Shown: in pieces, positions 1 to 8,210 of the stretch
Layout: every line of letters starts with the position of its first letter
Numbering within the stretch: position 1 is the first letter of the stretch
Assembly: GCA_964546835.1 (NCBI GenBank)
Contig: CAZJKW010000020.1
Coordinates: 1-23,506 of the forward strand
DNA: 23,506 bases
DNA from: JAHCHL01 sp964546835
GTDB taxonomy: Bacteria > Armatimonadota > Fimbriimonadia > Fimbriimonadales > ATM1
Direction: 5' to 3'
Program-made: the position numbers and the translations under genes
The notes under the pieces: generated by a model
Seen by the model: only the letters and a program-made list of their open reading frames with translations
The model's database searches: none
Told to the model about the DNA's origin: nothing

Positions 1-2
1 TG

Positions 3-107
3 TTGGAAATTAGGTCTGTTGGAAGAAACAAGAAAGACGACTTGGGTTCGCGTCGTCGCCCTGCTGATGACTATACGAACACTGTAGTTGATTTTCGAGA
101 CAATTAA
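3..107 (+). CDS. C-terminal fragment of an unidentified protein (5' end outside window)
   Basis: Frame 3 is open from the window edge and stops with TAA just inside the long hairpin at 102-146. That is where a gene end would be expected opposite the convergent lipoprotein gene. The visible 34 residues are polar and charged (for example KKDDLGSRRRPADDYTN) and show no recognisable domain. Frame 1 is also open, to a TAG near 86-88, so the frame choice rests mainly on the position of the stop next to the hairpin. I do not recognise the protein. Confidence 0.4.
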   Translation: MEIRSVGRNKKDDLGSRRRPADDYTNTVVDFRDN

Positions 108-146
108 TAAAGAGTTTGACAAAAGCTGTCAAACTCTTTATTAATT
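102..146. terminator. Perfect 19-bp inverted repeat, probable bidirectional terminator
   Basis: The arm at 102-120 is exactly complementary to the arm at 128-146, with a 7-nt loop (aaaagct). The outer half of the stem is A/T rich, so either strand gives a run of A then U around the stem. It lies between two convergent genes. It touches the stop codon of each: TAA at 105-107 for the plus-strand fragment and 147-145 for the BMP lipoprotein. A dedicated U-tract after the stem is weak, so bidirectional termination is inferred from placement and symmetry. Confidence 0.7.
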
Positions 147-1184
147 ACAACTTTGGCGCTGTGAATTTTGCAAAATCTTCTTCAGATTTTGGGACAATTA
201 AGTTTCCACTCTTGATAAGTTCTTCTGCTGCCTTCACTTTTTCCATAGCACCTGCAGGAATCTTGTCTTTGGTGTATTTCATTTCAGAAAGTCCCACGCC
301 ACCTTCTGCAACTCCCAGGTTAAGAGTTTTGCCTTCAAATTTTCCTTCCTTAATCATTTTTGCCGCATTGAATACCGCATTATCAACATTCTTTATCATG
401 CTGGTCAAAACAAATCCGGGTGCTTCGCCATCTTGGTCGCTGTCAACACCAATCGCAAGTTTGCCTGAATCTTTTGCTGCTTGAATCACGCCAATTCCAC
501 ATTTTCCGCTGGCATGATAAACGATATCTGCGCCACCATTGAACAAAGCAATGGCCGCTTCTTTACCTTTTTGAACATCACTCCAATCTTCGGTGTACTT
601 TGCATCTACTATACAGTTTGGATTTGCCGCTTTTACTCCGGCTTTGAAACCATATTCAAATTTCTTAATCAACGCGATGGATTTTCCGCCGACAAAACCA
701 ATCTTGTTAGTTTTTGTGGTCAATCCTGCAAGGACGCCTGCCAAAAATGAACCTTCCTCTTCTTTGAAAACGACACCCAAAACATTTGTCGCTTCAGAAG
801 GAACATCAATAATTGCAAACTTTTGATCCGGATATTTTTTTGCAGCTTCCCCTAAAGGAGTGCCCATACTAAATCCAACACCAACAATTAAGTCCGGTTT
901 CTCAAATGACAAGTTTTCAAAATTTGCTTTGTAGTCGGCTTGAGTTTTTGAATCGACATACTTTATTTTCGCACCAAGTTCTTTTTGAGCTCTTTCCAGC
1001 CCTCGATAGGCACTGTCGTTAAATGATTTGTCTCCTCTGCCGCCTTCATCAAACACCAATGCAATCGAAGGGCCTTTGTCGGAATCTGCACTGCCTCTGG
1101 ATAAATCTGTTTTGNNNNNNNNNNGCCACCACCGCATCCAAGGGTCACGATTGCAGCCATTGCCAAAATCCAATATGCTTTCAA
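145..1184 (-). CDS. BMP/PnrA-family substrate-binding lipoprotein (interrupted by assembly gap)
   Basis: This is a periplasmic-binding lipoprotein of the BMP (basic membrane protein, Med/PnrA) family, whose characterised members bind nucleosides for ABC import. The start is a TTG at 1184, six bases after a strong AGGAGG. It gives a short signal peptide ending in the lipobox TLGC, with lipidated Cys17, followed by glycines. After the gap come the family hallmarks FDEGGRGDKSFND and GVGFSMGTPLGEAAKKYP, and the fold runs to the C-terminus, so the gene looks complete apart from the gap. The 10-N run at 1115-1124 shifts the frame; the true gap must leave remainder 2 when divided by 3. No permease or ATPase gene lies in the window, so its transporter is elsewhere or off-window. 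It lies 60 bp downstream of yajQ and may be co-transcribed with it. The ligand is not determinable from sequence. Confidence 0.9.
1115..1124. other. Assembly gap (10 N) inside the BMP lipoprotein gene
   Basis: Ten N lie just after the lipidated cysteine and its glycine linker. The reading frames on the two sides do not match across ten bases, so the N count is a placeholder rather than a measured length. The missing part is the flexible linker between the lipid anchor and the binding domain, which is often of low complexity and hard to assemble. Confidence 0.95.
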
Positions 1185-1244
1185 AACTATCCTCCTGTTA
1201 AACCGGCCGGATGAGCCGGGCAACATAGATTATGCCCAAGTTTC

Positions 1245-1736
1245 TTAACGGTAGTTTACGAATTGAACAGCGAAGTCCAGTGGCATTTCCTTAACCAAGT
1301 TGATTGCTTTCTGAAGGTCATCTTTGACTTTCCCGGAAACCCGAACCTGGTCACCTTGAATTTGAGCATTTACTTTAATTCCTTTATCCCGAAGTTGTTT
1401 GATAATCACTTTTGCAGAGTCCTGCGAAATTCCCTGCTTCAAGTTCAGTCTTTGATGAACCGTCAACTTTGCTCCCGGTTCGATTTTGCCGTAATCCAAG
1501 TGTCTGATATCAATTCCGCGTTTAAGTAATTTGCTCTCCACAATGTCCTTTAACTGGCCCAACTTAAATTCATCATCTGCGGTTAACGTAATCACTTCCT
1601 TTTCATGCTCAATTTTTGCAGCCGAACCCTTAAAGTCATAACGGTTTGCAAGTTCCTTTTGAGCCTGATCGAGAGCATTTTTAACTTCTTGTTGATCTAC
1701 TTTTGAAACAATGTCGAATGAAAATTCAGTTGCCAC
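1245..1736 (-). CDS. yajQ: YajQ family (DUF520) nucleotide-binding protein
   Basis: The product is a 163-residue cytoplasmic protein, the normal length for YajQ/DUF520. It has the conserved N-terminus (SFDIVSKVD, then ANRYDFKGS) and the two-domain ferredoxin-like layout, ending in LDFAVQFVNYR. Members bind nucleotides, and the Xanthomonas homologue binds cyclic di-GMP; whether this one does cannot be read from the sequence. The start is GTG at 1736. The gene is divergent from the alpha/beta hydrolase starting at 1771, with only 34 bp between them, so any promoters must overlap or lie inside the neighbouring 5' ends. It precedes the BMP lipoprotein gene on the same strand. Confidence 0.93.
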   Translation of the reverse strand: MATEFSFDIVSKVDQQEVKNALDQAQKELANRYDFKGSAAKIEHEKEVITLTADDEFKLGQLKDIVESKLLKRGIDIRHLDYGKIEPGAKLTVHQRLNLKQGISQDSAKVIIKQLRDKGIKVNAQIQGDQVRVSGKVKDDLQKAINLVKEMPLDFAVQFVNYR

Positions 1737-1770
1737 GCAACCAATTCTACCGCGAACTCGTTTTCAATAC

Positions 1771-3162
1771 ATGCTTCGGTTTTCAATTTCTTTGTGGACT
1801 GCCCTATGTTTAGTATCTATGGTGTCCGCGCAGCTTGTCGGCGTTTGGGAAGGCAAAATTCCTGTGGGTGCTATTTCTCTGAGAGTGATTCTAATTGTTG
1901 AAGAGAAGAACGGCAAATACTCAGCAAAATTGGATAGCCCTGACCAAGGTGCATACGGTCTACCCATATCAGCAATTGATATAGAAAGCAACAAAATAAG
2001 ATTTACTTCCATGGAATTGGCGTTGCAGTTTGAAGGAGAGTTTAGTGAAAATCAAGAAGCGTTTCACGGAAATTGGAAACAAGGTACGGAAAGTTTTGAA
2101 ATCAAGTTTGTCAAGTTGGAAAAAATTCCGGACTATCGGAAGCCTCAGGATCCAAAACCGCCTTATCCGTATAATGTCCATGAAGTTAACTATCTAAGCA
2201 AAAAGGGTGGCTTTAACATCGGCGGCACCCTAACAGTTCCAAAAACAAAAGGAAAACACCCGGCAGTCATCTTAATCACCGGCTCCGGACAACAAGATCG
2301 CGATGAAACCATCCTCGGTCACAAGCCGTTTTGGGTGCTTGCAGATTTTTTGACCCGGCAGGGAATTGCAGTACTTCGAGTTGACGATAGAGGCGTGGGA
2401 AAAACGGGAGGAAATCCAATTAACTCAACGTCAAAAGATTTTGCAGAAGATGTTAAAGCAGGAATTACTTTCCTCAAGCAGCGGTTTGAAATTGACTCGA
2501 AGAGAATTGGTTTGATAGGGCATAGCGAAGGTGGCCTAATTGCTCCAATGGTAGCAGCTGAATCAAAAGACGTTGCCTTTATTGTTTTGATGGCAGGTCC
2601 GGGCGTAAATGGAGCAGAAATTATTAACTTACAATCCGCATTGATCCAAAAAGCCATGGGTGAAAGTACTCAACGAATTGAAATCAACGCAAAGTTGCAA
2701 AAATCTATTTTTCGAGTCATTAGTGAAGAATCCGATAACAAAAAGGCGATTGAACTCATTGATTCTGTGTTAAAGGATTTTGCAAAAAAATATCCTGAAT
2801 TTACTGCCGCGGAAGTCACCCAAGTAAAGGCAAGTTTGCCATCAATCATGTCGCCCTGGTTTCGTTATTTCCTAAAATTTGAACCAAAAACCGTTTTGCA
2901 AAAAGTGAAAGTGCCTGTGCTCGCAATCAGTGGTGAAAAAGATCTGCAAGTAGACCCCACTCAAAATTTACCGGCAATCGTTGCAGCACTTAAATCCGGT
3001 GGAAATGAAGACTTCACTGTAAAGAGATTCCCAAATCTTAATCATTTGTTCCAAACATGCAACACCGGATCCCCAACAGAATATTCAATGATTCAGGAAA
3101 CCATTTCGCCAAAAGTCATGGAGTTTATTGCAAGTTGGATAAAGAATAAATTTATGAATTAG
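1771..3162 (+). CDS. Secreted alpha/beta hydrolase (GHSEGG type)
   Basis: This is a 463-residue exported serine hydrolase. I chose the ATG at 1771 because it opens a clear signal peptide (MLRFSISLWTALCLVSMVSA) and leaves the divergent yajQ start free; upstream in-frame codons would overlap yajQ. Residues about 22-125 form a beta-rich N-terminal domain, and the hydrolase fold follows from about residue 145 (GGTLTVPKTKGKHPAVILITG). The likely triad is Ser252 in GHSEGG, Asp391 in SGEKDLQVDP and His425 in NLNHLF. The DDRGVGK motif is typical of this COG1073-like group. The substrate is unknown; esterase or peptidase activity is possible. It is a paralogue of the protein at 21379-22974. Its 3' end overlaps the convergent GNAT gene by 11 bp. 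Confidence 0.9.
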   Translation: MLRFSISLWTALCLVSMVSAQLVGVWEGKIPVGAISLRVILIVEEKNGKYSAKLDSPDQGAYGLPISAIDIESNKIRFTSMELALQFEGEFSENQEAFHGNWKQGTESFEIKFVKLEKIPDYRKPQDPKPPYPYNVHEVNYLSKKGGFNIGGTLTVPKTKGKHPAVILITGSGQQDRDETILGHKPFWVLADFLTRQGIAVLRVDDRGVGKTGGNPINSTSKDFAEDVKAGITFLKQRFEIDSKRIGLIGHSEGGLIAPMVAAESKDVAFIVLMAGPGVNGAEIINLQSALIQKAMGESTQRIEINAKLQKSIFRVISEESDNKKAIELIDSVLKDFAKKYPEFTAAEVTQVKASLPSIMSPWFRYFLKFEPKTVLQKVKVPVLAISGEKDLQVDPTQNLPAIVAALKSGGNEDFTVKRFPNLNHLFQTCNTGSPTEYSMIQETISPKVMEFIASWIKNKFMN

Positions 3163-3733
3163 ATTTTTTACCCATCCACAAAAACACATCCTTGTTTTCA
3201 ATGTCTTTGTTCGTATATGCAGCAGTGTTGATTCCCCAAAATGTAAATCCGCACTTTTGATAAAATTCAATTGCCGGAGCGTTGCAAGATTGGGTTTCCA
3301 AAAAGATCCCTCGTGACTTAAAGTGCTTGGCTCCAAGTTCAATTGTTTCCATGAGTAATTTGCCAATGCCTTGCAACCGACATTCCTCTCGGACATAAAA
3401 GTGCCAAACCCTGACTAAGTTTGACCATTCCTCAAAAGCATATTCTGCATATCCAACCGGCTCATCATTCAAGAGCGCGACGTATCCACGCGGGGAAACA
3501 ACATGGTCTTCAAACGGCATCCAGCGGTGCTCTTTTACAATTGCGGGGTTTGCTACCCTTTTAATCAAGTTCCAACCGAAACCGGCTGCGGACTCTCTGG
3601 CATCAACATCGAAATAAAACTCGGAACGATAGGTAAATCGGACCGTTTCGGGCAAGTATCCTGCCAATGCTTCCGCTGGGTCCAACATTCGAATGGTCGG
3701 CTTTGACTGCATTGGATTCAAGACGTGATTCAA
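3152..3733 (-). CDS. GNAT family N-acetyltransferase
   Basis: The product is about 193 residues with a single GNAT fold. The acetyl-CoA loop is at RLQGIGKLL (residues 119-127, matching R/Q-x-x-G-x-G/A), after a beta-strand VRVWHFYV. The later ETQSCNAPAIEFYQKCGF is the usual motif B region (N..A..FY..GF). GNAT enzymes transfer acetyl from acetyl-CoA to amines of small molecules or proteins; the acceptor here is unknown. The start is uncertain: TTG at 3733 gives the longest form, ATG at 3712 removes seven residues, and neither has a clear ribosome-binding site. It is transcribed toward the hydrolase gene, overlapping it, and is divergent from the tricorn-like protease gene at 3755. Confidence 0.88.
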   Translation of the reverse strand: MNHVLNPMQSKPTIRMLDPAEALAGYLPETVRFTYRSEFYFDVDARESAAGFGWNLIKRVANPAIVKEHRWMPFEDHVVSPRGYVALLNDEPVGYAEYAFEEWSNLVRVWHFYVREECRLQGIGKLLMETIELGAKHFKSRGIFLETQSCNAPAIEFYQKCGFTFWGINTAAYTNKDIENKDVFLWMGKKSNS

Positions 3734-3754
3734 TTGGTGTATTCTTCGTACGAA

Positions 3755-6700
3755 ATGGAAATCAAACGCTTACTTGCTGTCGCTCTCGGTCTGATTTTTG
3801 GACCCGGCCTCATGTCCCAGTTAACACCGGCAAATGACCAGCCGATTTGTGGGCTCAGGATGCCGACGATTAGTCCCGACGGCTCAAAAATTGCGTTTCA
3901 ATATCGCGGAGACATCTGGATGGTTGATTCAGACGGCGGGATTGCAACGAGGATAACTGCACACGTTGAGTTGGAAACGCGGCCAATTTGGAGCCCGGAC
4001 GGAAAATGGATTGCATTTTCGAGCGACAGGAACGGAAACTTTGATGTGTTTGCGATTCCTATTACGGGTGGTGAACCACGCCAGTTAACTTATTCCGGTG
4101 GAAATGAAATTGCAACCGATTGGTCGCCTGACGGAAAATGGATTACATTCACGGGACAACGCGATACACCATTTACCGGAATTTTTATTTTAGATGTCAG
4201 AACTTTGGATTTCAAAAAAATCACCGAAGATTATCAAGGGTTGTCTCAGCCTTATTTCACAATTGATGGAAAATCAATCATTTCACAAAGGTACGGCTAC
4301 CCGACAATTCGGCCTAGATATCACGGTTCTGCTGCTGCTCAAATAATTGTCACTGATATTTCTACCGGTCTGCGAAAAACGTTAGCAAAAAATGACAATC
4401 AAAAACTTTGGCCTTTGCCATCGCCAGACGGGAATGGTTTTTATTGTGTAACGTACACAGAAGTAACCCCAAGCTCGAGAAAATTTAATGAACCTCCGAC
4501 AAAATTCGTTGATTCACCGGCGCGAACACCAAATTTATACTATTTTGATTGGAATGGAAATGCAAAACGAGTTACCAATTTTGTTGGTGAAGCTATACGG
4601 TTTCCTTCAATTTCCAATAAAGGTGAGATTGCTTTTGAGAAGGAAGGATACGCTTACTTATATTCGAACGGCAGTACGAAAAAAGTTGACATTCGTGTGT
4701 TTGATGATCAAAAGGCAGGAAACATTGAAAGAGTTGTCTTGACCGGCGGTGCAACGGAGGCGGTGATTACGCCAGACGAAAAAACGTTTGTCTTTGTCGC
4801 AGGAAATGAACTATGGTCAATTCCCATTGAAAAGCCCGAAGGTCGAAACAAAGATGACGCGAGAAGATTAACTGATTGGCCTGGAGTCGATGGACAGGTG
4901 CTCATGTCTCGCGACGGAAAAAAAGCATTCTTTGTTAGCGATCGAAATTTTAATGATCGCCTTTTCTCCATCAATTTGGAGACCAAGGAGGTTAACGAAG
5001 TTTGGGCTACTTCCGAAGACATAACCGAACCAAAATTAACGCCGGATGGACGCGGTATTGCCTTTTGGGTGACAGGCCCACAAGGCGGAATTTATCTCTG
5101 GACAATTGACAGTTCAATGGCTCCAAAGCGAATTTATGCTCAAGGCGGAACAAAAATGTACGGCACCAGCGGCGGAGACTTTGCATTTTCGCCGGATGGT
5201 AAGTGGCTTGCGGTAACAGGAGCAGAAACCGGTGGAACGGAAAATGTTAATGTCGTAAACCTTGAAAATGGAAAAATCGAAAACGTTACAAAAAGGGCCG
5301 TCGCGCATACGTCACCAGCATGGTCTGCAGACGGAAAGTTTCTGTACTATTTCAGTAACCGGTCTGCAAGAGGTTATTACATGGTGCCGCTCTTGCCCGA
5401 AGATGAATCGCCGAACGAAGTCAAACTAAAATATACTAAGCCGACAACGGCTGTAAAAGTTGAGATTGATTTCAAAGACATTGAAGACCGTGCAAGAAGA
5501 ATGTTTGAAATGCAACCAAATGCTGACGTTTTTTCCGATCCAAATTCAGGAATCCTTTATTTCACTTCAGCAGGTGCACTTTGGCAATCAAGTTATGATG
5601 GAAAAGATGTAAAGCAAATCGCTGCAGGTGTGAGCGAATTTAAGATAAATGCGGACAGCAAAAAAGCATTTGTTCTTGCAAATGGACTGCCCGGTGTATT
5701 GCAATTGGGAAACAATTTTGCACTCGCTCCGGTCTCCTTCCGTGCCGAACTGGTACAGGATTTGAACCAAGTTCGGAAGTCAGCATTTTTGCAATATTGG
5801 AGAATATTCAATCGTGGTTTCTATGACGGAAATTTTCATGGCAGAAATTGGGATCTGATTCGTCAACGATATGAACCGCAATTGCAGGGAGTTGGACACC
5901 GACGAGAAATGGCGGACTTGCTAAACATGATGACCGGAGAGTTAGAATCTTCTCACAGCGAAATTGGTCCGGCACAAGGAGGGGTTAGGTCTCCTCAAGT
6001 ATCGCATCCCGGGTTTTCATTTGACTACAGTTATTCTGGTCCGGGAATCAAAGTCAATTCAACTTATCGCGGTTCAGCGCCAAGTTACAAAAAAACGGAA
6101 ATCAAGCCCGGTGAAATCGTTACCCATATTAATGGCGTTCCAGTTTCGCTAAACGAAAAGCTATGGTCGGTTTTGCACGACCAAAGTGGTCGTGATTTAG
6201 TCTTCACGGTTGCGCCAACAGCCGATTCTAAGGAGACTCGAATGGTCAAGTTTGCGGCATCAAGTCTAGGCGAGTTTGGAGAATTACGATATCGCCAATG
6301 GGTTGCTGATAANNNNNNNNNNGACGTACAGCTCGAGTAATCGCAGAAAAGTTTATGATGCTACCGGTTGCAAAGTCGGATACTTGCTTATTCGCTGTTT
6401 GGGTGGCGGTGACAAAACCAGATTTGACGAAGAATTTCAAGAAGAAAAACGTGGAAAAGTTGCAATGATAATTGATGTTCGATTTAACGGTGGCGGAAAC
6501 ATTGCCGACAGTCTTGTGGATATTCTGGAAAGAAAACAACACGGATGGTATCGAATGAGAGACAGCGTTGTCGAAACAGCACCGAATGACACCGTTTGGG
6601 AAGGAACCAATATCGTATTGATGAACGAAAACTCCGCATCAAATGGCGAAATGTTTCCCTATTCAGTACGTCAACGCGGACTCGGGACAACAATCGGAAT

Positions 6701-6926
6701 GCGCACTCAAGGTTATGTAATTTGGACCTATGGACCTCCGCCATTGGTTGACGGAACTTCTTATCGTATGCCGATGGGTGCTGTATGGAGAATGGATGGA
6801 CGGTCCATGGAAAACGACGGTGAAATCCCAGATATCACGATTCCGTGGTCAAACGAAGATTACATGTCAGGAATTGATCCTCAATTAGATAGAGCCATTC
6901 AAGAAGCACTCAAGCGATCAAAATGA
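3755..6926 (+). CDS. Tricorn-like S41 peptidase with N-terminal beta-propeller (interrupted by assembly gap)
   Basis: This encodes a roughly 1,050-residue exported protease, close to the size of archaeal tricorn (1,071). The ATG at 3755 begins a signal peptide (MEIKRLLAVALGLIFGPGLMS). Residues from about 30 to beyond 600 carry repeated TolB/WD-like blades with the SPDGKW signature (WSPDGKWIAF, WSPDGKWITF, FSPDGKWLAV). A core helical region follows, then a PDZ domain at about 750-820 (IKPGEIVTHINGVPV), then the S41 catalytic domain. Candidate catalytic residues are His in ESSHSE (codon 5954-5956), Ser in SASNGE (codon 6639-6641) and Glu in NDGEIPD (codon 6822-6824). The family degrades oligopeptides. 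The 10-N gap at 6313-6322 shifts the frame between PDZ and catalytic domain. The stop overlaps the start of the sugar kinase as ATGA. Confidence 0.92.
6313..6322. other. Assembly gap (10 N) inside the tricorn-like peptidase gene
   Basis: The upstream frame and the catalytic-domain frame agree only if the true gap is a multiple of three, including zero. Joining the flanks directly gives one continuous reading frame through WVAD-KTYSSS-NRRK. Both flanks encode conserved parts of the protease, so the gene is probably intact in the organism. Confidence 0.95.
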
Positions 6927-8155
6927 CATCGGTCATAGCGATAGACCTTGGAGCATCGAACTTCAGGGTCTATCGCGCAACACTTTCTGATCGAATCGAG
7001 TTAACACAGTTACTCAAAAAATCAACTCCCAAAATTCACCAAAACGGGTTTGAGAGATGGGATGTCAGGCAAATTATTGCCACGCTTCAAGACATCCTTA
7101 AGGATCAAAGAAAATACGAATCTGTTTCAGTATGTGGATGGGGAGTGGACTTCTGTTTATTGGATGAAACCGCACAACTGATTGAAAACCCATTGACTTA
7201 TCGAGACCCGTCACACCAGATCGCTTATGAATTGACCAATTCATACACAATTTTTGAAAAGACAGGAATTCAACCCTGGCCATTCAATACACTTTGCCAG
7301 TTAAAAGCGCGACAAATCCGAAAAGATTCGGAACTTGATGCAGCCTATACATTTATGTTAATCCCTGACTTCATTGCAAAAGAGTTGGCATGCTCAAATG
7401 AACTGTTTGCAGAATCAACAAATGCGTCGACAACTCAAATGCTAAATTTGCAAGGCGAATGGTGTGAATCAGACATTTTTATCAAAATGCCAACAATTCG
7501 CCAACCGGGTTACACTTTGGGAAACGGATTTCAATTGTGTGCATCGCACGATACCGCGTCAGCGTTTTACTCTGTTACAAATGGAGACATCATTTTAAGT
7601 TCTGGAACTTGGTCATTAATGGGAAAAACACTGCAAACTCCAATTATTTCAGAACAAGCATTTGAATCCAAATTTACCAATGAACGCGGAAACAACAATT
7701 TTCGTTTTCTAAAGAATATTTCTGGTTTTTGGCTACTTCAACAATGTTTTGGAAATCTAACGGGAAACGACTATGAAAAACGCGTTGCAAATAGTGATAA
7801 AAAAATTGTTTTTGATGTAAATCACCCTTCTTTACTTAATCCACCGGACATGAAGTCAGCAATCAAGAATCTGTGCGATTCCGACAAAATGACGGATGCA
7901 GATTTGGTTAGTTCAATTTATGCCAGTTTGGTGACCGCTTATCTCAAATGCATAAATGAACTCGAAGAACTAACACAAGCGAAATCCGAAAGGATTACAA
8001 TGATTGGTGGCGGAATCCACCATCGAATTCTGATTCAGGAACTGGCAAGGCAGATCGGCAACAAGTTGGAAATTGGGAGCGACGAAGCGACCGTGCTGGG
8101 AAATGCAAGGTTTCAGTTCAAAAGTCTGGGTCTTTTGCCTGAAACAATGAACTGA
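6923..8155 (+). CDS. FGGY carbohydrate kinase, rhamnulokinase-like
   Basis: The 410-residue protein has both FGGY actin-like ATPase halves: DLGAS at 8-12 (phosphate 1), GWGVDF at 72-77, YRD at 93-95, SSGTWS at 227-232 (phosphate 2), and an adenosine-type MIGGG at about 360-364 followed by EIGSDEATVLGNARFQ. Spacing and motifs resemble RhaB, which phosphorylates L-rhamnulose in the cytoplasm. At 410 residues it is shorter than E. coli RhaB (489), and no rhamnose isomerase or aldolase is adjacent, so the sugar is uncertain; another ketose or deoxysugar is possible. The ATG overlaps the protease stop by 4 bp (ATGA), which suggests translational coupling to an otherwise unrelated gene. Confidence 0.85.
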   Translation: MTSVIAIDLGASNFRVYRATLSDRIELTQLLKKSTPKIHQNGFERWDVRQIIATLQDILKDQRKYESVSVCGWGVDFCLLDETAQLIENPLTYRDPSHQIAYELTNSYTIFEKTGIQPWPFNTLCQLKARQIRKDSELDAAYTFMLIPDFIAKELACSNELFAESTNASTTQMLNLQGEWCESDIFIKMPTIRQPGYTLGNGFQLCASHDTASAFYSVTNGDIILSSGTWSLMGKTLQTPIISEQAFESKFTNERGNNNFRFLKNISGFWLLQQCFGNLTGNDYEKRVANSDKKIVFDVNHPSLLNPPDMKSAIKNLCDSDKMTDADLVSSIYASLVTAYLKCINELEELTQAKSERITMIGGGIHHRILIQELARQIGNKLEIGSDEATVLGNARFQFKSLGLLPETMN

Positions 8156-8169
8156 ACTTCCGATTTGGC

Positions 8170-8198
8170 TTGCCGTCAAAGCAAAAGTATCCTACAAT
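8170..8198 (+). promoter_or_regulatory. Probable sigma-70 promoter for the DUF1800-DUF1501 genes
   Basis: TTGCCG (8170-8175) and TACAAT (8193-8198) are separated by exactly 17 bases in the short gap after the kinase gene. A start site about seven bases past the -10 box would fall near 8205, leaving only about six bases before the ATG at 8211. The transcript would then be nearly leaderless. Confidence 0.5.
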
Positions 8199-8210
8199 AT
8201 AGGAAAGGTA

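Noticed and set aside
963..1226. Separate 87-residue lipoprotein gene
   Set aside because: Its N-terminus is the true signal peptide of the BMP lipoprotein, misframed by the N gap; the part after the gap is not a protein.
4488..4742. 84-codon plus-strand frame inside the protease propeller
   Set aside because: No motifs; the propeller frame is continuous here with repeated blades.
6276..6926. Separate 216-residue S41 protease gene
   Set aside because: It is the catalytic domain of the tricorn-like gene, split only by the N run at 6313-6322.
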